Source: Pythium myriotylum (Eukaryota > Oomycota > Peronosporomycetes > Pythiales > Pythiaceae). Taken from it: DNA of 64,000 nt. Positions 45,472-55,979 of this stretch are shown here, piece after piece. Position 1 is the stretch's first letter, and each line of letters starts with the position of its first letter. The stretch lies in NCBI GenBank assembly GCA_023091665.1, contig JALJCQ010000015.1, positions 620,001 to 684,000 of the forward strand, in the 5' to 3' direction. Below the pieces are notes generated by a model, which ran no database searches, was not told the origin of the DNA, and saw nothing but the letters and a program-made list of their open reading frames with translations. Both the position numbers and the translations under genes were made by a program.

Positions 45472-47172
45472 ATGCGCCGCACGCCAGACTTCTTGCGCCG
45501 CTTACCGTCCTCCCGAGAGCTGGACGCCGCCGAGTACCGCGACGTTGACGCGGTCGGATTCGCTCGTGACGACCGCGAATGTGTCCAGTCCGAGCCTGCG
45601 ACCGAGTTGACGGCGCAAGTCGAGGCTGCGACATTGACACGCGAGAGCGCGACTACACGGACATATGCACGATTTACCAGCACTTCGCTCCGCGACCAGA
45701 ACGCACGGCCGTCAGCAGGATTTTGGATCGAAGACTCGTCGCCTATCCCGTCGCTGCTCAGCCGCGACGATCATGCTGCGTCGAGTTGGCCACGACGACC
45801 AGAGAGCTACGTCGTCAGTGAACCACTGAAGGCAACCACATACTCGGTGCACAACAGGGAGAGATCGGACCCGTACGATCTCACGCGACGCTGGCAGAGG
45901 GGTGACAGCGAACAGTATCAAATGGGGTCGCTTTCGACCGCAGAAAGGACCTTTCACGAGCCGCCTTGTCATCCTTTGCCCTCACGCTACCTTCCAGGCT
46001 TCCACGCACAGGGCCAGGACATAGCGGCTGGGCTCCCAGGAATCCAGCGCAGCGAGTCTGGCAGTGGTAGTGACTACGCCGGGAATAACGCTCGGGAGGA
46101 CAATGACGCGGACAGCGGAGAGGTTTCAGATGACGAGATGGTCATCACTGAACCCAACGTGCCTCGAACGTCTCGGTACTTACGAGAGATGGACCGACGA
46201 GTGATTCTCGAGCGCCTCGCACAGGGTGAGAAGCAGGCGACGCTCGCGAAGGAATTCAACGTGAGCCGTGCGGCCATCTCCAACCTCTTCAAGCATCGCC
46301 AAGCCATTCTCGCGAGATCAGATGGCGACCCGTTTGCAAAGCACCCGAAGACCAAGAAACAGCCGACCAAGCCTCTCGCCAGACCCCAAGAGAGCGGACG
46401 AAACCGAAGCGAGTCGGATCCGTCGGGGATCGATACGCACGCCTCTCTCGGCGCCAACGAAACTCTCATGTCGAACTTGCCGTTGGGTCCTCGTGACCGC
46501 AACTCGCGCTCTCCGTCCAGCAGGCTCCACGTTGTCAACAACCAAGCATTACAACTTCTGTTATCGGCGATGACTGCACAGGACATCACGTTGGCTGAGT
46601 TCCACCGAACGACCGAACGCATCTTGTGGCTGCTGCTTGAAGAGGCTCTTGCGCACGTTCCGGTGAAGGAAGTAGAGAGAGACTCATCCTCTTCTATTCC
46701 AAGCTACGCAGTGGAGTCGCCGCCTTGTGCAGTGACCCTGGAGCAGCAGTCGCTGGGTGTGACGCCGATGCTTCGTATCTTCCAGCTGATGGAACCGCGC
46801 CAGCCGTCAGCCACCGCCTCAGTGCTACAGATGGAAAGAGGCTACTCCGTCGAGATTCCGGACACTGGCCTCCCCGAGCGGCTGCGTGGATACAACGTGT
46901 TCCTTCTTGATGTTGTCTCTGCGTCCGGAGACATTGTATGTGCGGCGATCCAGAAACTAATCCAGCAGTTCGGCGTTGCCGAGACGAATCTCTCTCTTGT
47001 CGCGCTCTTCACATCCTCCGAGGTCGTGGCCATGGTCCAGTGCCAGTACCCTCGCGCCAAGATCGTCACAGCGCGAATCGACTCGACGATCACACGGCGG
47101 CGTGTCGCGTCGAGCCCTGTGGATCGAGTCCTTGATCGCGTTCGTGAGGTCTATCGACCCAACCAACTGTAG
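45472..47172 (+). CDS. HTH protein with degenerate UPRT-like domain (member C)
   Basis: 566 aa from the first ATG at 45472 (MRRTPDFLRRL). The HTH block reads SRYLREMDRRVILERLAQG and EKQATLAKEFNVSRAAISNL, followed by FKHRQ and AKHPKTKK. The UPRT-like half starts LQLLLSAMTAQDITLAEFHR and its former PRPP loop is LLDVVSASGDI. The ARIDSTITRRRVAS end groups it with member B. The long N-terminus is polar and probably disordered. Tandem on the same strand with B, D and E. Confidence 0.75.
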   Translation: MRRTPDFLRRLPSSRELDAAEYRDVDAVGFARDDRECVQSEPATELTAQVEAATLTRESATTRTYARFTSTSLRDQNARPSAGFWIEDSSPIPSLLSRDDHAASSWPRRPESYVVSEPLKATTYSVHNRERSDPYDLTRRWQRGDSEQYQMGSLSTAERTFHEPPCHPLPSRYLPGFHAQGQDIAAGLPGIQRSESGSGSDYAGNNAREDNDADSGEVSDDEMVITEPNVPRTSRYLREMDRRVILERLAQGEKQATLAKEFNVSRAAISNLFKHRQAILARSDGDPFAKHPKTKKQPTKPLARPQESGRNRSESDPSGIDTHASLGANETLMSNLPLGPRDRNSRSPSSRLHVVNNQALQLLLSAMTAQDITLAEFHRTTERILWLLLEEALAHVPVKEVERDSSSSIPSYAVESPPCAVTLEQQSLGVTPMLRIFQLMEPRQPSATASVLQMERGYSVEIPDTGLPERLRGYNVFLLDVVSASGDIVCAAIQKLIQQFGVAETNLSLVALFTSSEVVAMVQCQYPRAKIVTARIDSTITRRRVASSPVDRVLDRVREVYRPNQL

Positions 47173-48842
47173 TCACGTCATGAAATCTCGTGGGCGGATG
47201 TATAGCGATCGATGCAAATGAAGCAGATCTTCCGTCTGTTTTCTCGCCGACTTGAGCGTCATTTGAATTTAGTCTCGATCCAATGTCGCAGTTCTATAGA
47301 GCACATGCAGCTCGACACGCGATCACCATAGCGATCGTCATCCGAACGCAATAGAAGCTCCGACCAGATCGATTGCGTGCGGGGAAGCCGAGTACGATGC
47401 CGCGACGATCACGTGGCCGCGGCTGCGCGGGATCCGTCGCTCACGAACGAGATGAGACCAGGACACGCGAGTGGACCCTTCTTGCGTGTTGAAGTGGGCG
47501 AAACAGACGTATGATTTCTTCTGGGGGCAATCCGTGGAATATCATGTGTAACAAGAACGTGTGGAGCGTGTTCACGTGTTCGCTGAGGTGAGTTCTGTGC
47601 CGAGCCGGGCGGCGCCAGGGAGACGATAGGGAGATGAGTTTCGCTCGACGGGAATATTCGTTGCAGCGACATCAAGGAACACTGCCGAAGTGTGCGACAC
47701 GACGAGAGGACTTGACCATGGGAAAGCCCTTTCATTCTGGGAAACACAGAGGACCATAAATCGCCGCTAAACTCCTCGAGTTATTGGTGGCTCAACCCTG
47801 CTGGAACGGGATTTTGAATCCCGCAGCATCCGATTTCCTTCGTACCAGGAGGATTCACTTGTGAGCATTTCCCAAGACAGTACGGGTGCAAAAGTGAATC
47901 CCTGGGTAAACCGATTTGGATTAGATGGTGGTGCGTGAGCGTGTTATCACACTCCATGAGGGTTAGTAGCAGGCTCCCGTCAAGACAACCCATCTAACAG
48001 AGCTTGGTGGTGTTGAATCGGGAGGCAGAATGCAATGGATGACAGGGCTTGCTTACTCGACATCTACGACTTGGAAGGACGGAATGCCAACGGCTTCAAG
48101 ACGGTCGAGTCTTCCAGGATGCACCACTAGCGGAGATGATCCTGAACGGAATCTTCTCCGTAGCCCTCGGAGCTCGTGCGACATGTTCCATTGACGAAGA
48201 GACGGTGATCAGTCACTCGAGTACACTGTACATTCCAGCGAGGCTTATCCAGCGAGCAACCGGCGTTTTTGTTCTGCCAAGTCCCAATTGAAGCTCTTTT
48301 CGGGAGATGCGACGATCGTCAGGCGCTGGTTTCCTTGAACGCCTCTCTGGGTATGTTTGGAGAATTTCTTTCTCTTTTCTTTACGACGAGCGCTCCTTTG
48401 CATGCCAGTGATCGACACAGAGGCACCACGCGATCAAGGCTCACTCTTACCGCACGCTATTGAAGAGACACGACACTCATCATGACTTCATCACTGTGTT
48501 TGTCAAACCCTAATCCTGCGGGAGGGGCCGGAAACATTTACGGAGCTCCAATAAGCCGACTGCAATATGCCCACTCAGAGGTTGCAACCGCCACGTGAGA
48601 CGCTGCAGGGCCATCAAACCATCGCGATGTTCTTCCTGCGGGTATTAGATACCGCGAGGATTAAGTCGACGAGACCTTCTGTGTTTTGGCAGCGCCTTTG
48701 ACCACTTGCTCGGGCTAGGGCTTGCGCGCTTGTTCTGATCTCTTCCAAGATACAGAACAGCTCGAGTGAGTTTTAACACCATGGGCCACCGGGCTCCCGA
48801 GCCCCCTCACCACTCCATTTCGCATTTCGCCTTCTCCAGCGA
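47173..48842. other. Long intergenic region
   Basis: 1.67 kb between HTH members C and D. It contains short frames without domains and no clear repeat or RNA gene. It may hold a decayed sequence, but I cannot identify one. Confidence 0.35.
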
Positions 48843-50507
48843 ATGCCGTCTCCGTCTCCCGCGCTGTCTCCTCCCGTTCATCCCATGCCTGCTCCTCGCC
48901 AGCAGTTGTACGACGCCGACGTCCACGTCGCCGGGCCGTCCTACTTTGCGGAGCCCTACCAGCCATACGCCGGCGCGCACTCGATGGCCGCGCGAATGGC
49001 TGAGATGCACAGCCGCATGCGCCAGCAAGCAGACAGCGCACGGTATCCGCAGCAGTGGTCGACGCCTCGCCGCTCGTCGTTCGATGAAGAGCGCCCGATG
49101 ACTCCAGTTGGCTTCCGAGCCAGCACGCCTGGAAGCACGCAGCCGTCTCCGACGTCCGATGGCGTCGTGCTGCCGACGCTCTCGTCCATGCTGCACAACA
49201 CGTGGTCACCTCCACCGTGGCAGCCCAGCGAACAACATGGCGAGTTCGCGCCGACGGCTGGCTTCCCACTCCCACCAACCCACCGGAGAAAGCCGAGTCT
49301 GTCGATCGCGACGTCTCCGATCCTCTCCGGTAATGGAACTCCGAACTCGCGGGGACAGTCGGTCAAGCGAGAGCCTTCGCCTTCTCGCCGAGTGTTTCAG
49401 ATTACCACGCCCCACTCGGACATGGGCGACGATCCGATGACGTCGAGTCCGCGCGAGAGCTGCAGTAGCCCAGGTAACTTTAGCACCACGAGTGGCTTTG
49501 ACGATAGCCAGCCTGATGACGACGGCAAGCCCAGCTCACCAACCACGAAGGACCGCAAGGCCTCCCGCTACCTCCGTGAGATGGATCGACGTGCGATCCT
49601 CGAGCGCCTGGCTCGCGGTGAGAAGCAGGCGACGCTCGCGAAGGAGTACCACGTGAGCCGCGCAGCAATCTGCAACCTCTTCAAGCACCGCCACGAAGTC
49701 ATGGCTCGCACGGACGAAGACCCGTTTGCGAAGCACCCTAAGAAGCGCAAAAACAAGAAGACACTCAAGAACCGTCGTTCGCGTTCGTTGCGGCTCGCCA
49801 CGTCTGTCAACCAGAACGGCACAGAGAGCCGCGCCGTCGTGACGCCGCCTACATCGCCGACCAGTGTAACTCAGCTCCAGACGGACTCGGTCTTGTTGCT
49901 GCTCACTATCATGAGCGATCGTCGATCAAGTGCAGATGAGTTCCGCCGAGCTAGCGAGCGCGTGCTGTGGCTGCTGATCGAGGAAGCCTTGTCCGTCGTG
50001 CCGATCAAGCTCGCACAGGTTACCATCAGCTCCGAGGCAAAGATCATGGGCGTCACGACCGAGCACCCTGCGTGTGCCATCTCCATGGAGCAGCAGAGCA
50101 GCCCGATGCTCGAAGTGTTCCAGCTTCTCGAGCCTGAGCGCCCGTACGGCCGCATTCGAGTCGAGAGCAACAGCTCGTGCACACTGTGCGACTCGCATCT
50201 GCCGGCGACGCTCAAGTACCACAACGTCTTTCTGCTCGACATCGCCGTCGTGTCGAGCGACAGCGTGCGAGATATGATCGAGTGTGCCAAGAGTCGTGGC
50301 GCCCTCGAGGTCATGATCTACGTCGTCGCGCTCTTCATCTCGTCCAACGTGGTGGAGACGTTACAGGAGATGTACCCACATGTGCGCATCGTGACGACCC
50401 AGATCGAGTCGCACATTCTCGAGGCGCCCAAGAACCGCCGCTCGTGCGTCGACGTCGTGCTGGGACGCTTTGACCAGGTCTACCAGACCCAGTACACGGT
50501 CGTGTAG
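48843..50507 (+). CDS. HTH protein with degenerate UPRT-like domain (member D)
   Basis: 554 aa. Pro/Ser-rich N-terminus, then the HTH block SRYLREMDRRAILERLARG and EKQATLAKEYHVSRAAICNL with FKHRHEV and AKHPKKRKNKK. The UPRT-like half begins VLLLLTIMSDRRSSADEFRR, and its former PRPP loop is LLDIAVVSSDS. It ends near FDQVYQTQ, close to the FAQVYDD end of member E. The most diverged catalytic loop of the set. Function as for the other members: DNA binding likely, enzyme activity unlikely. Confidence 0.75.
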   Translation: MPSPSPALSPPVHPMPAPRQQLYDADVHVAGPSYFAEPYQPYAGAHSMAARMAEMHSRMRQQADSARYPQQWSTPRRSSFDEERPMTPVGFRASTPGSTQPSPTSDGVVLPTLSSMLHNTWSPPPWQPSEQHGEFAPTAGFPLPPTHRRKPSLSIATSPILSGNGTPNSRGQSVKREPSPSRRVFQITTPHSDMGDDPMTSSPRESCSSPGNFSTTSGFDDSQPDDDGKPSSPTTKDRKASRYLREMDRRAILERLARGEKQATLAKEYHVSRAAICNLFKHRHEVMARTDEDPFAKHPKKRKNKKTLKNRRSRSLRLATSVNQNGTESRAVVTPPTSPTSVTQLQTDSVLLLLTIMSDRRSSADEFRRASERVLWLLIEEALSVVPIKLAQVTISSEAKIMGVTTEHPACAISMEQQSSPMLEVFQLLEPERPYGRIRVESNSSCTLCDSHLPATLKYHNVFLLDIAVVSSDSVRDMIECAKSRGALEVMIYVVALFISSNVVETLQEMYPHVRIVTTQIESHILEAPKNRRSCVDVVLGRFDQVYQTQYTVV

Positions 50508-53020
50508 CCTGGGTAAGTAGCCCGATCGATGGAAGTGAAGTAACTCTAATCTATATATTCTTTCGGAACCTCCGCCCTCCTCCTCGCCGAGCGTATCCAG
50601 CTTCTGAAACGGTTCAGAAGCCGTTCCTCCTTTTTCTGGTCCCCATCGCCCTCTCGTATCCACGAACGAGACGCTCTATGCGTGGAAGCAGATCACGACG
50701 CTGCCCGGCAACTACAGCACGCCAGGGGGCTCGGAAGACTGGGCGGAGAGCGACCGGACCGGTTCTTACTGGACCAAAAATGCCATGAGCGTCATCACCA
50801 TGCGTGTGCGATGAGTGATCCAAGTCTATTCGTAGAGCTCTCTAGAGAAAGAAAAGCTTCCATGGGATCCACGCGAGTGCACCTGCGCCCAGTACGGTAG
50901 CGACTCGCTTGCTCGCGACAGAAACCGACTACCGGTACGAGCAACGACGGACGCGACGAGTCGGTCGCATGGAAGGCTCACCCACCCCCCTCGTTCTCGC
51001 TCTGGACTGGACAGCAGCTCTTCACGGGTGCTTCTTTGGAGAATAATAATGCGCCGATTAGTCTCTGGGTGAGAATTCAGTCGGTCGTCGCTTAGGAGTC
51101 TCGGTCACAAATAATTACAGAGCCCGAGCCCGAAGGAGAAGAGCCATCTCTCCATGTGGTCATCAACTGATCGGTGGCGCATATGGTCAAGCTGACCGTC
51201 ATCCACTGCTGCTCAAGCAGCTCACCTGATAACTGTCAAGAGTGATACCCTCCGGCATCCCATGCCGGTTGAGGGACTTGGGGCTGGCGGTGGGCGTGAG
51301 AAACACTGTCAAAGCAGAATGACGAGATCCCTTCGGCGGTGCATGTCTTTGGCAATAAATACATCATGATGCGTCGAACACTTGAAGGCCCACTCTCTGG
51401 AGTTGCGTCGACCTGAAGTGTGGAAGTCGAGTACGGCACCTGTGTAAATGTGGCGGATTTTCCCAGACACACGGGGCCTTCTTGCCGATCCACACGTCCC
51501 GCGTGTCTTGGATACAAGACGAGTGTTTCGCTGCTCTCTTGCATGTAAGCCACGGTGTCAGCTGGTCGCGAGTGACTTCCCGCCCACAACTTGACACTCC
51601 CACGTCATGGCGTGGGTGGGAGACCCGGAGAGCACGGTCTCCAGGTGGTCAAGAGAACAGTGGCGACTGCCTCTCTTCAAGATGGGCTCGCGAGGGGCTC
51701 ATCTGCCACCGACGGAGAGCAGAGCCCCACGAGGCAGCACGCCAGCTGCGTGGCGTGGGCATTCAGTACGGTACTCTTCGGATGACAAGAGCCCGTTGTG
51801 CTGCATCCACACACAGAGATATACACACACCTGTAGATACTGGACGACTCGCCATGAGCAGCCGGTCGGGCCATGGCTCGCTCCGCGAGAAAGGCTCCAG
51901 TATTGCTCAGACCTGCCACACTTCCAGAGGACCTGGCGCCTTGAGTTGACCGGACCTCTCCGGAACGTTGGTTCAGCGGCGAGTGCCCCATCTCGGGCTC
52001 GTACCCAATCAGACGCGCGGCCGGGAAGAAGCAATCGGCGCGATGCAAGCTTCGATTTTGTGTGCGCGGCGCTCTCCTCACTTGCTGCGACAGGTGAAGG
52101 GCGGCTTCTCTGTTTTTGTTTACTGGTGAGCCAAATGGCATATTCACGGCCTGCCCATCTCCTTTGACCATCACAGGACACTATGAACTGTACGACGGTA
52201 AGTTACCGATGTAAGTTACGGCGTAAACTTCCGGCACATCCAATTGGCCGTGTGCGTTGGCTGGTTCACTGGCGTTTTCTATGGAGAGACGTTGTGTAAA
52301 TTGGAAGCTAGGGGAAGGGGAAAGCAACGGGATTTGCTGCCAACAATTCGATTGTTCTTGCAGGGACGTGCCTCGTGAACAAGGCGGTTTCTCATGTCTC
52401 AACACAAACCATCGCAAAGAACATTCCGCGCCTCTGGGATGAGTTAATCCGCGGGCAACGGGGTTCAGTAAAAGTATTGGAAAACACTCTGTTTAATGAT
52501 GCCAGTTCACTGGCGACCGCCGTGGGGTGCCTGCCGCGCGTCCGATCGGGACAGGGAGCGATGGCAAACGCCGCGGCTGCGAAAGGGAGCGAGGCGCTGC
52601 CGAGCCCTTTCAAGTCGTTCGGCGCGATTCGCCGAATCAAACAAACGGGCCGGCCCAAGAGAACGCGATTCACAGTCGCATTTCCAGCCACGAGCCCTTC
52701 ACCTAACCATGAAATACAATTCCCAAAGAAATAATCTCCCGAACGCGCCTCGTCTGACATGAAGTTCCAGAGGGGATCGGCAGACTGGTCGTGGAGGGTG
52801 CAAGTGGTGGTGTTCGACGAACAGTCGAGTGACGAGCAACTCGTCGACTCGCGGGGTATGCGTCCTGACAGGTGGAGCCCGCCCCGGCTCGTCTGCTCGC
52901 CGCTTTTTCCGTCGTTTGTCCTGACAGAGCCTCGGTGATTGCCAGTTGGGTGGGGCTGCGCGACCCACTCGCCTCGTCATTCTCCATTCGTCGGCGTCTC
53001 GCGAGCCCGCCCACTTGTCC
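50508..53020. other. Long intergenic region
   Basis: 2.5 kb with no gene I can support. Composition is uneven, with many short overlapping frames on both strands and none with a domain. It includes the promoter of HTH member E. Confidence 0.35.
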
Positions 53021-54589
53021 ATGTGCGCGCTCCACGTCTCCCCCGCGCCGGCGCTCTACGGCCGCTCGCGCGCCGAGCCCTTCCGCTCGCCGCGGCAGGT
53101 CTCGCCCGAGTCGGTCCTCAAGCGCCGTAAACTCGCCTCTCCGGACCCCTCCGGATTCCCCGGCATGCGCTACGCGTCCCATCCGGTGCCGTCCAGAGAA
53201 GACCACTTCTCCGGATCCTATCCGGGGCTCAAGCCCGAGCTCTCGGAGCGCCCCCACCAGCAGTACTACGAGTCCTACCCGAGCCAGCGGTTCGCCAAGA
53301 CCTCGCTCCCGGGGCTCTCGTCGCTGCTCCAGGCGAGCGGCTCGCCGCCGCCGCCCATCAACGCCTCGCTCGCCAACGGCGCCTCGCGCTACCAGCGCAC
53401 CGTGAGCTGGTCGGCGTCCTCGGCCGGCTCGCCCGACCAGAGTCCCAGTCCGCTCGTGAGCCACTCGCTGCGGCGCGCGCACTGGGACGCGCGCGAGCAG
53501 CACGTGCACGACGTCTACGGGCCCTACTACGCGCACCAGCAGCACGTGAGCCAGCCCTTCTATCGCCCGCAGCAGCAGCTCGCCAGCAAGAGCCCGGTCA
53601 CGAGCCCGCGCAGCGGCGACGAGGCGCCCACGGCCAAGAACTCGCGCTACTTGCGCGAGATGGACCGCCGCGCGATCCTCGAGCGGCTCGCCAAGGGCGA
53701 GAAGCAGGCCGCGCTCGCCAAGGAGTTCCAGGTCAGTCGCGCCGCCATCTGCAACCTCAACAAGCACCGCGAGGAAGTCATGTCGCGCTCGGACGAGAAC
53801 CCGTTCGCCAAGCACCCGAAGAAACGCAAGGTGCGCCCGCTCGCCAAGCCCTCGTCGTCGCTGCAGGACGAGGCCGAGTCGCTCGACGGCGAGACGCCCA
53901 CGCCGACCACGGCCGAGACAGCCACCGAGCCCACGCCGGCAGTCAGCGTGACGGCCGTCCACGTTGTCCAGTCTCGCGCCGTGCAGCTCTTGCTCACGAC
54001 GCTACGAAGCCACTCGACGCCGCTCGCCGAGTTCCGCCGGTGCAGCGAGCGCGTCATGCGGCTCGTGATCGAGGACGCGCTCGCGCTCGTGCCCACCAAG
54101 CCCGTGGACGTCTACCTGAACGACCAGGTCAAGGTCGAGGGCGTCGGCATGAAGCACACGCCCTGCGGCATCTCGATGGAGCAGCGCCACTGCCCCATGA
54201 TGGACATGTTCCACCTCATTGAGCCGGACCAGCCGACAGGCTACGTGCGTCTGGGCTCGAACCCGGCGGCCGTCACGCTCCTGGACGCTCACTTGCCGCA
54301 GGCGCTACGCTTCTACAATGTGTTTCTGTTCGACCTCGTCGCGGCCTCGAGCGAGACGGTCTGCGCGACCATCCAGCAGCTCAAGGACCGAGGTGCACTC
54401 GAGTCGATGATCCACGTCGTCGCGTTGTTCATGTCGTCCGACGTCGTCGCCGCCGTGCAGTGTATGCACCCAAGCGTGCAGATCATCACGGCGCAGATCG
54501 ACGCGAGTCTCAACAAGAAGAACCAGCGAGGCTCGAGTATCGACGCCATGCTCGCGCGGTTCGCGCAGGTCTACGACGACTCGGTCTGA
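53021..54589 (+). CDS. HTH protein with degenerate UPRT-like domain (member E)
   Basis: 522 aa from ATG 53021 (MCALHVSPAPALYG), preferred to an upstream in-frame ATG at 52946 because family similarity to KRRKLASP begins after it. The HTH block is SRYLREMDRRAILERLAKG, EKQAALAKEFQVSRAAICNL and NKHREEV. The UPRT-like half gives the clearest match to the enzyme: VQLLLTTLRSHSTPLAEFRR, MMDMFHLIEPDQPTG, then FLFDLVAASSETVCATI where the enzyme has DPMLATGGS, and IITAQIDASLN near the end. Sister of member A by sequence details. Very GC-rich, no introns. Confidence 0.78.
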   Translation: MCALHVSPAPALYGRSRAEPFRSPRQVSPESVLKRRKLASPDPSGFPGMRYASHPVPSREDHFSGSYPGLKPELSERPHQQYYESYPSQRFAKTSLPGLSSLLQASGSPPPPINASLANGASRYQRTVSWSASSAGSPDQSPSPLVSHSLRRAHWDAREQHVHDVYGPYYAHQQHVSQPFYRPQQQLASKSPVTSPRSGDEAPTAKNSRYLREMDRRAILERLAKGEKQAALAKEFQVSRAAICNLNKHREEVMSRSDENPFAKHPKKRKVRPLAKPSSSLQDEAESLDGETPTPTTAETATEPTPAVSVTAVHVVQSRAVQLLLTTLRSHSTPLAEFRRCSERVMRLVIEDALALVPTKPVDVYLNDQVKVEGVGMKHTPCGISMEQRHCPMMDMFHLIEPDQPTGYVRLGSNPAAVTLLDAHLPQALRFYNVFLFDLVAASSETVCATIQQLKDRGALESMIHVVALFMSSDVVAAVQCMHPSVQIITAQIDASLNKKNQRGSSIDAMLARFAQVYDDSV

Positions 54590-54729
54590 AGAGAAGGACC
54601 ACTCCCCCCCCCAGTCTGATTAAATTATCATTCCGTGAATATGATGAGCTGTGTTATTTCCGTCTCTAAGGTTCTGGTCCTAGTCTCCTCTTCCTTCTTC
54701 CACTCTCTTTCACACACGTCTCGGTCGCC

Positions 54730-55944
54730 ATGGCCGGCAAGACCTCGTGGACTCGGTACCGAGTGACTCCGTCGTACGGGGGCGAGTACACTCCGCTGAC
54801 GACGGAAGACAATGGAATCGACGACGATGTGAGCCCGCAGTCCAGCTCCCGTCGCGGCTACGTGCACCAAGCGGCCCTCGCGAGGAAGACGAGATGGAAA
54901 CCCAAAGGTCTCGAGCGCGTGATGCTCTGGTCGGGCGGCCTCTGTCTCGTGGCCACTGCTGTGGTTTTGCTCATGCTGAGCTTCCGACGCGAGGATGATG
55001 GCGCTCCAGTCGTTCTCATTCACTTGCCAGAGAGAGAGCCTGGCTCACGTGTCTCGGATGATGGCGGCTCAGCCAGCTACGCCATAGAGCTGGACAGGAC
55101 GAGCTCCGACTCGTCATCTGGCGGTCAGGTTGCACCCCCGATGGGTGCTGATCCTCACAACTCATCCGGATCTCTACATCAAGTGATCTTGAAGAGTGGG
55201 AGTGAGGAATCAGAGACCGTGGGTTATCACGCGCACATCGACAGGGCAGCGACGCTGTCGAGATCGAGCAGCGGGAGCCGGGATCTCGATGATGTCGGCA
55301 ATCACGGCTGGACGAATAGTTCGGTTGGTTCTTTGGCTGGAAGTCGGTCGAGTCTGCCTCGAAGAAGCAGGCCCCGGCGAAAGCGTGATCATCCCACGAA
55401 ACGACCACGCACTGGAGGCTTTCGATCAAACGGAACCAGTCTGACGTCTCATTCACACTCGAGTAGAAGCTCGTCGGGGGATGGCCTAGCCGGATCCTCC
55501 GGTAGTTGGGAGACCGACCGACGAGACGCCGGTCAAGCGCAAGTTCCCAAGAGCCATCAAGATGGATCCCATGGACACAGCTCGTCGCGGTCCAGTGACT
55601 CGGACGTTGGGGTCATACACGAGAGCTCTCGCAAGAATCATCCGATCTCAAGTAGAAGCTCGTCGGGGGATGGCCTAGCCGGATCATCCGGTAGTTGGGA
55701 GATTGACCCAGGAGACGCAGGTCAAGGGCAGGTTCCCAAGGGCCATCGAAATGGATCCCATGAACATAGTTCTTCGCAGTCCAGTGACTTGGACGTTGGG
55801 GATGTTGACGGCGCACGAAACGAAAGCTCTCGCGACAATCAGGGCAGAAAGCCACACGACGACGAGGTATCCAGTGAGTGGTTCTTTGAGTATTTGCAGC
55901 ATCTCTTGATGCGCTTGCTCGATGAGCTCTTCAAGGCGAACTAA
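54730..55944 (+). CDS. Ser/Gly/Arg-rich single-pass membrane protein
   Basis: 404 aa, not recognised. A basic N-terminus of about 65 residues precedes one transmembrane helix (MLWSGGLCLVATAVVLLMLS), giving type II topology. The rest is a polar, Ser-rich and probably disordered region with two 63-residue repeats (SSRSSSGDGLAGSSGSWE...) at DNA positions 55462-55650 and 55651-55839. The C-terminus turns acidic and aromatic (WFFEYLQHLLMRLLDELF), an amphipathic helix. Lies convergent to MCM2 with 35 bp between stops. Role unknown. Confidence 0.6.
   Translation: MAGKTSWTRYRVTPSYGGEYTPLTTEDNGIDDDVSPQSSSRRGYVHQAALARKTRWKPKGLERVMLWSGGLCLVATAVVLLMLSFRREDDGAPVVLIHLPEREPGSRVSDDGGSASYAIELDRTSSDSSSGGQVAPPMGADPHNSSGSLHQVILKSGSEESETVGYHAHIDRAATLSRSSSGSRDLDDVGNHGWTNSSVGSLAGSRSSLPRRSRPRRKRDHPTKRPRTGGFRSNGTSLTSHSHSSRSSSGDGLAGSSGSWETDRRDAGQAQVPKSHQDGSHGHSSSRSSDSDVGVIHESSRKNHPISSRSSSGDGLAGSSGSWEIDPGDAGQGQVPKGHRNGSHEHSSSQSSDLDVGDVDGARNESSRDNQGRKPHDDEVSSEWFFEYLQHLLMRLLDELFKAN
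55462..55839 (+). repeat. Two 189-bp tandem repeats in the Ser-rich gene
   Basis: AGTAGAAGCTCGTCGGGGGA occurs at 55462 and again at 55651. Units are similar but not identical and keep the frame. Confidence 0.8.
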
Positions 55945-55979
55945 TACTCGCACACGGTCTCAATATATTTTCTCTGCAA

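Noticed and set aside
47781..47993. Possible RNA gene or transposon remnant near 47.8-48.0 kb
   Set aside because: I could not fold it as a tRNA or match it to a known element by eye.
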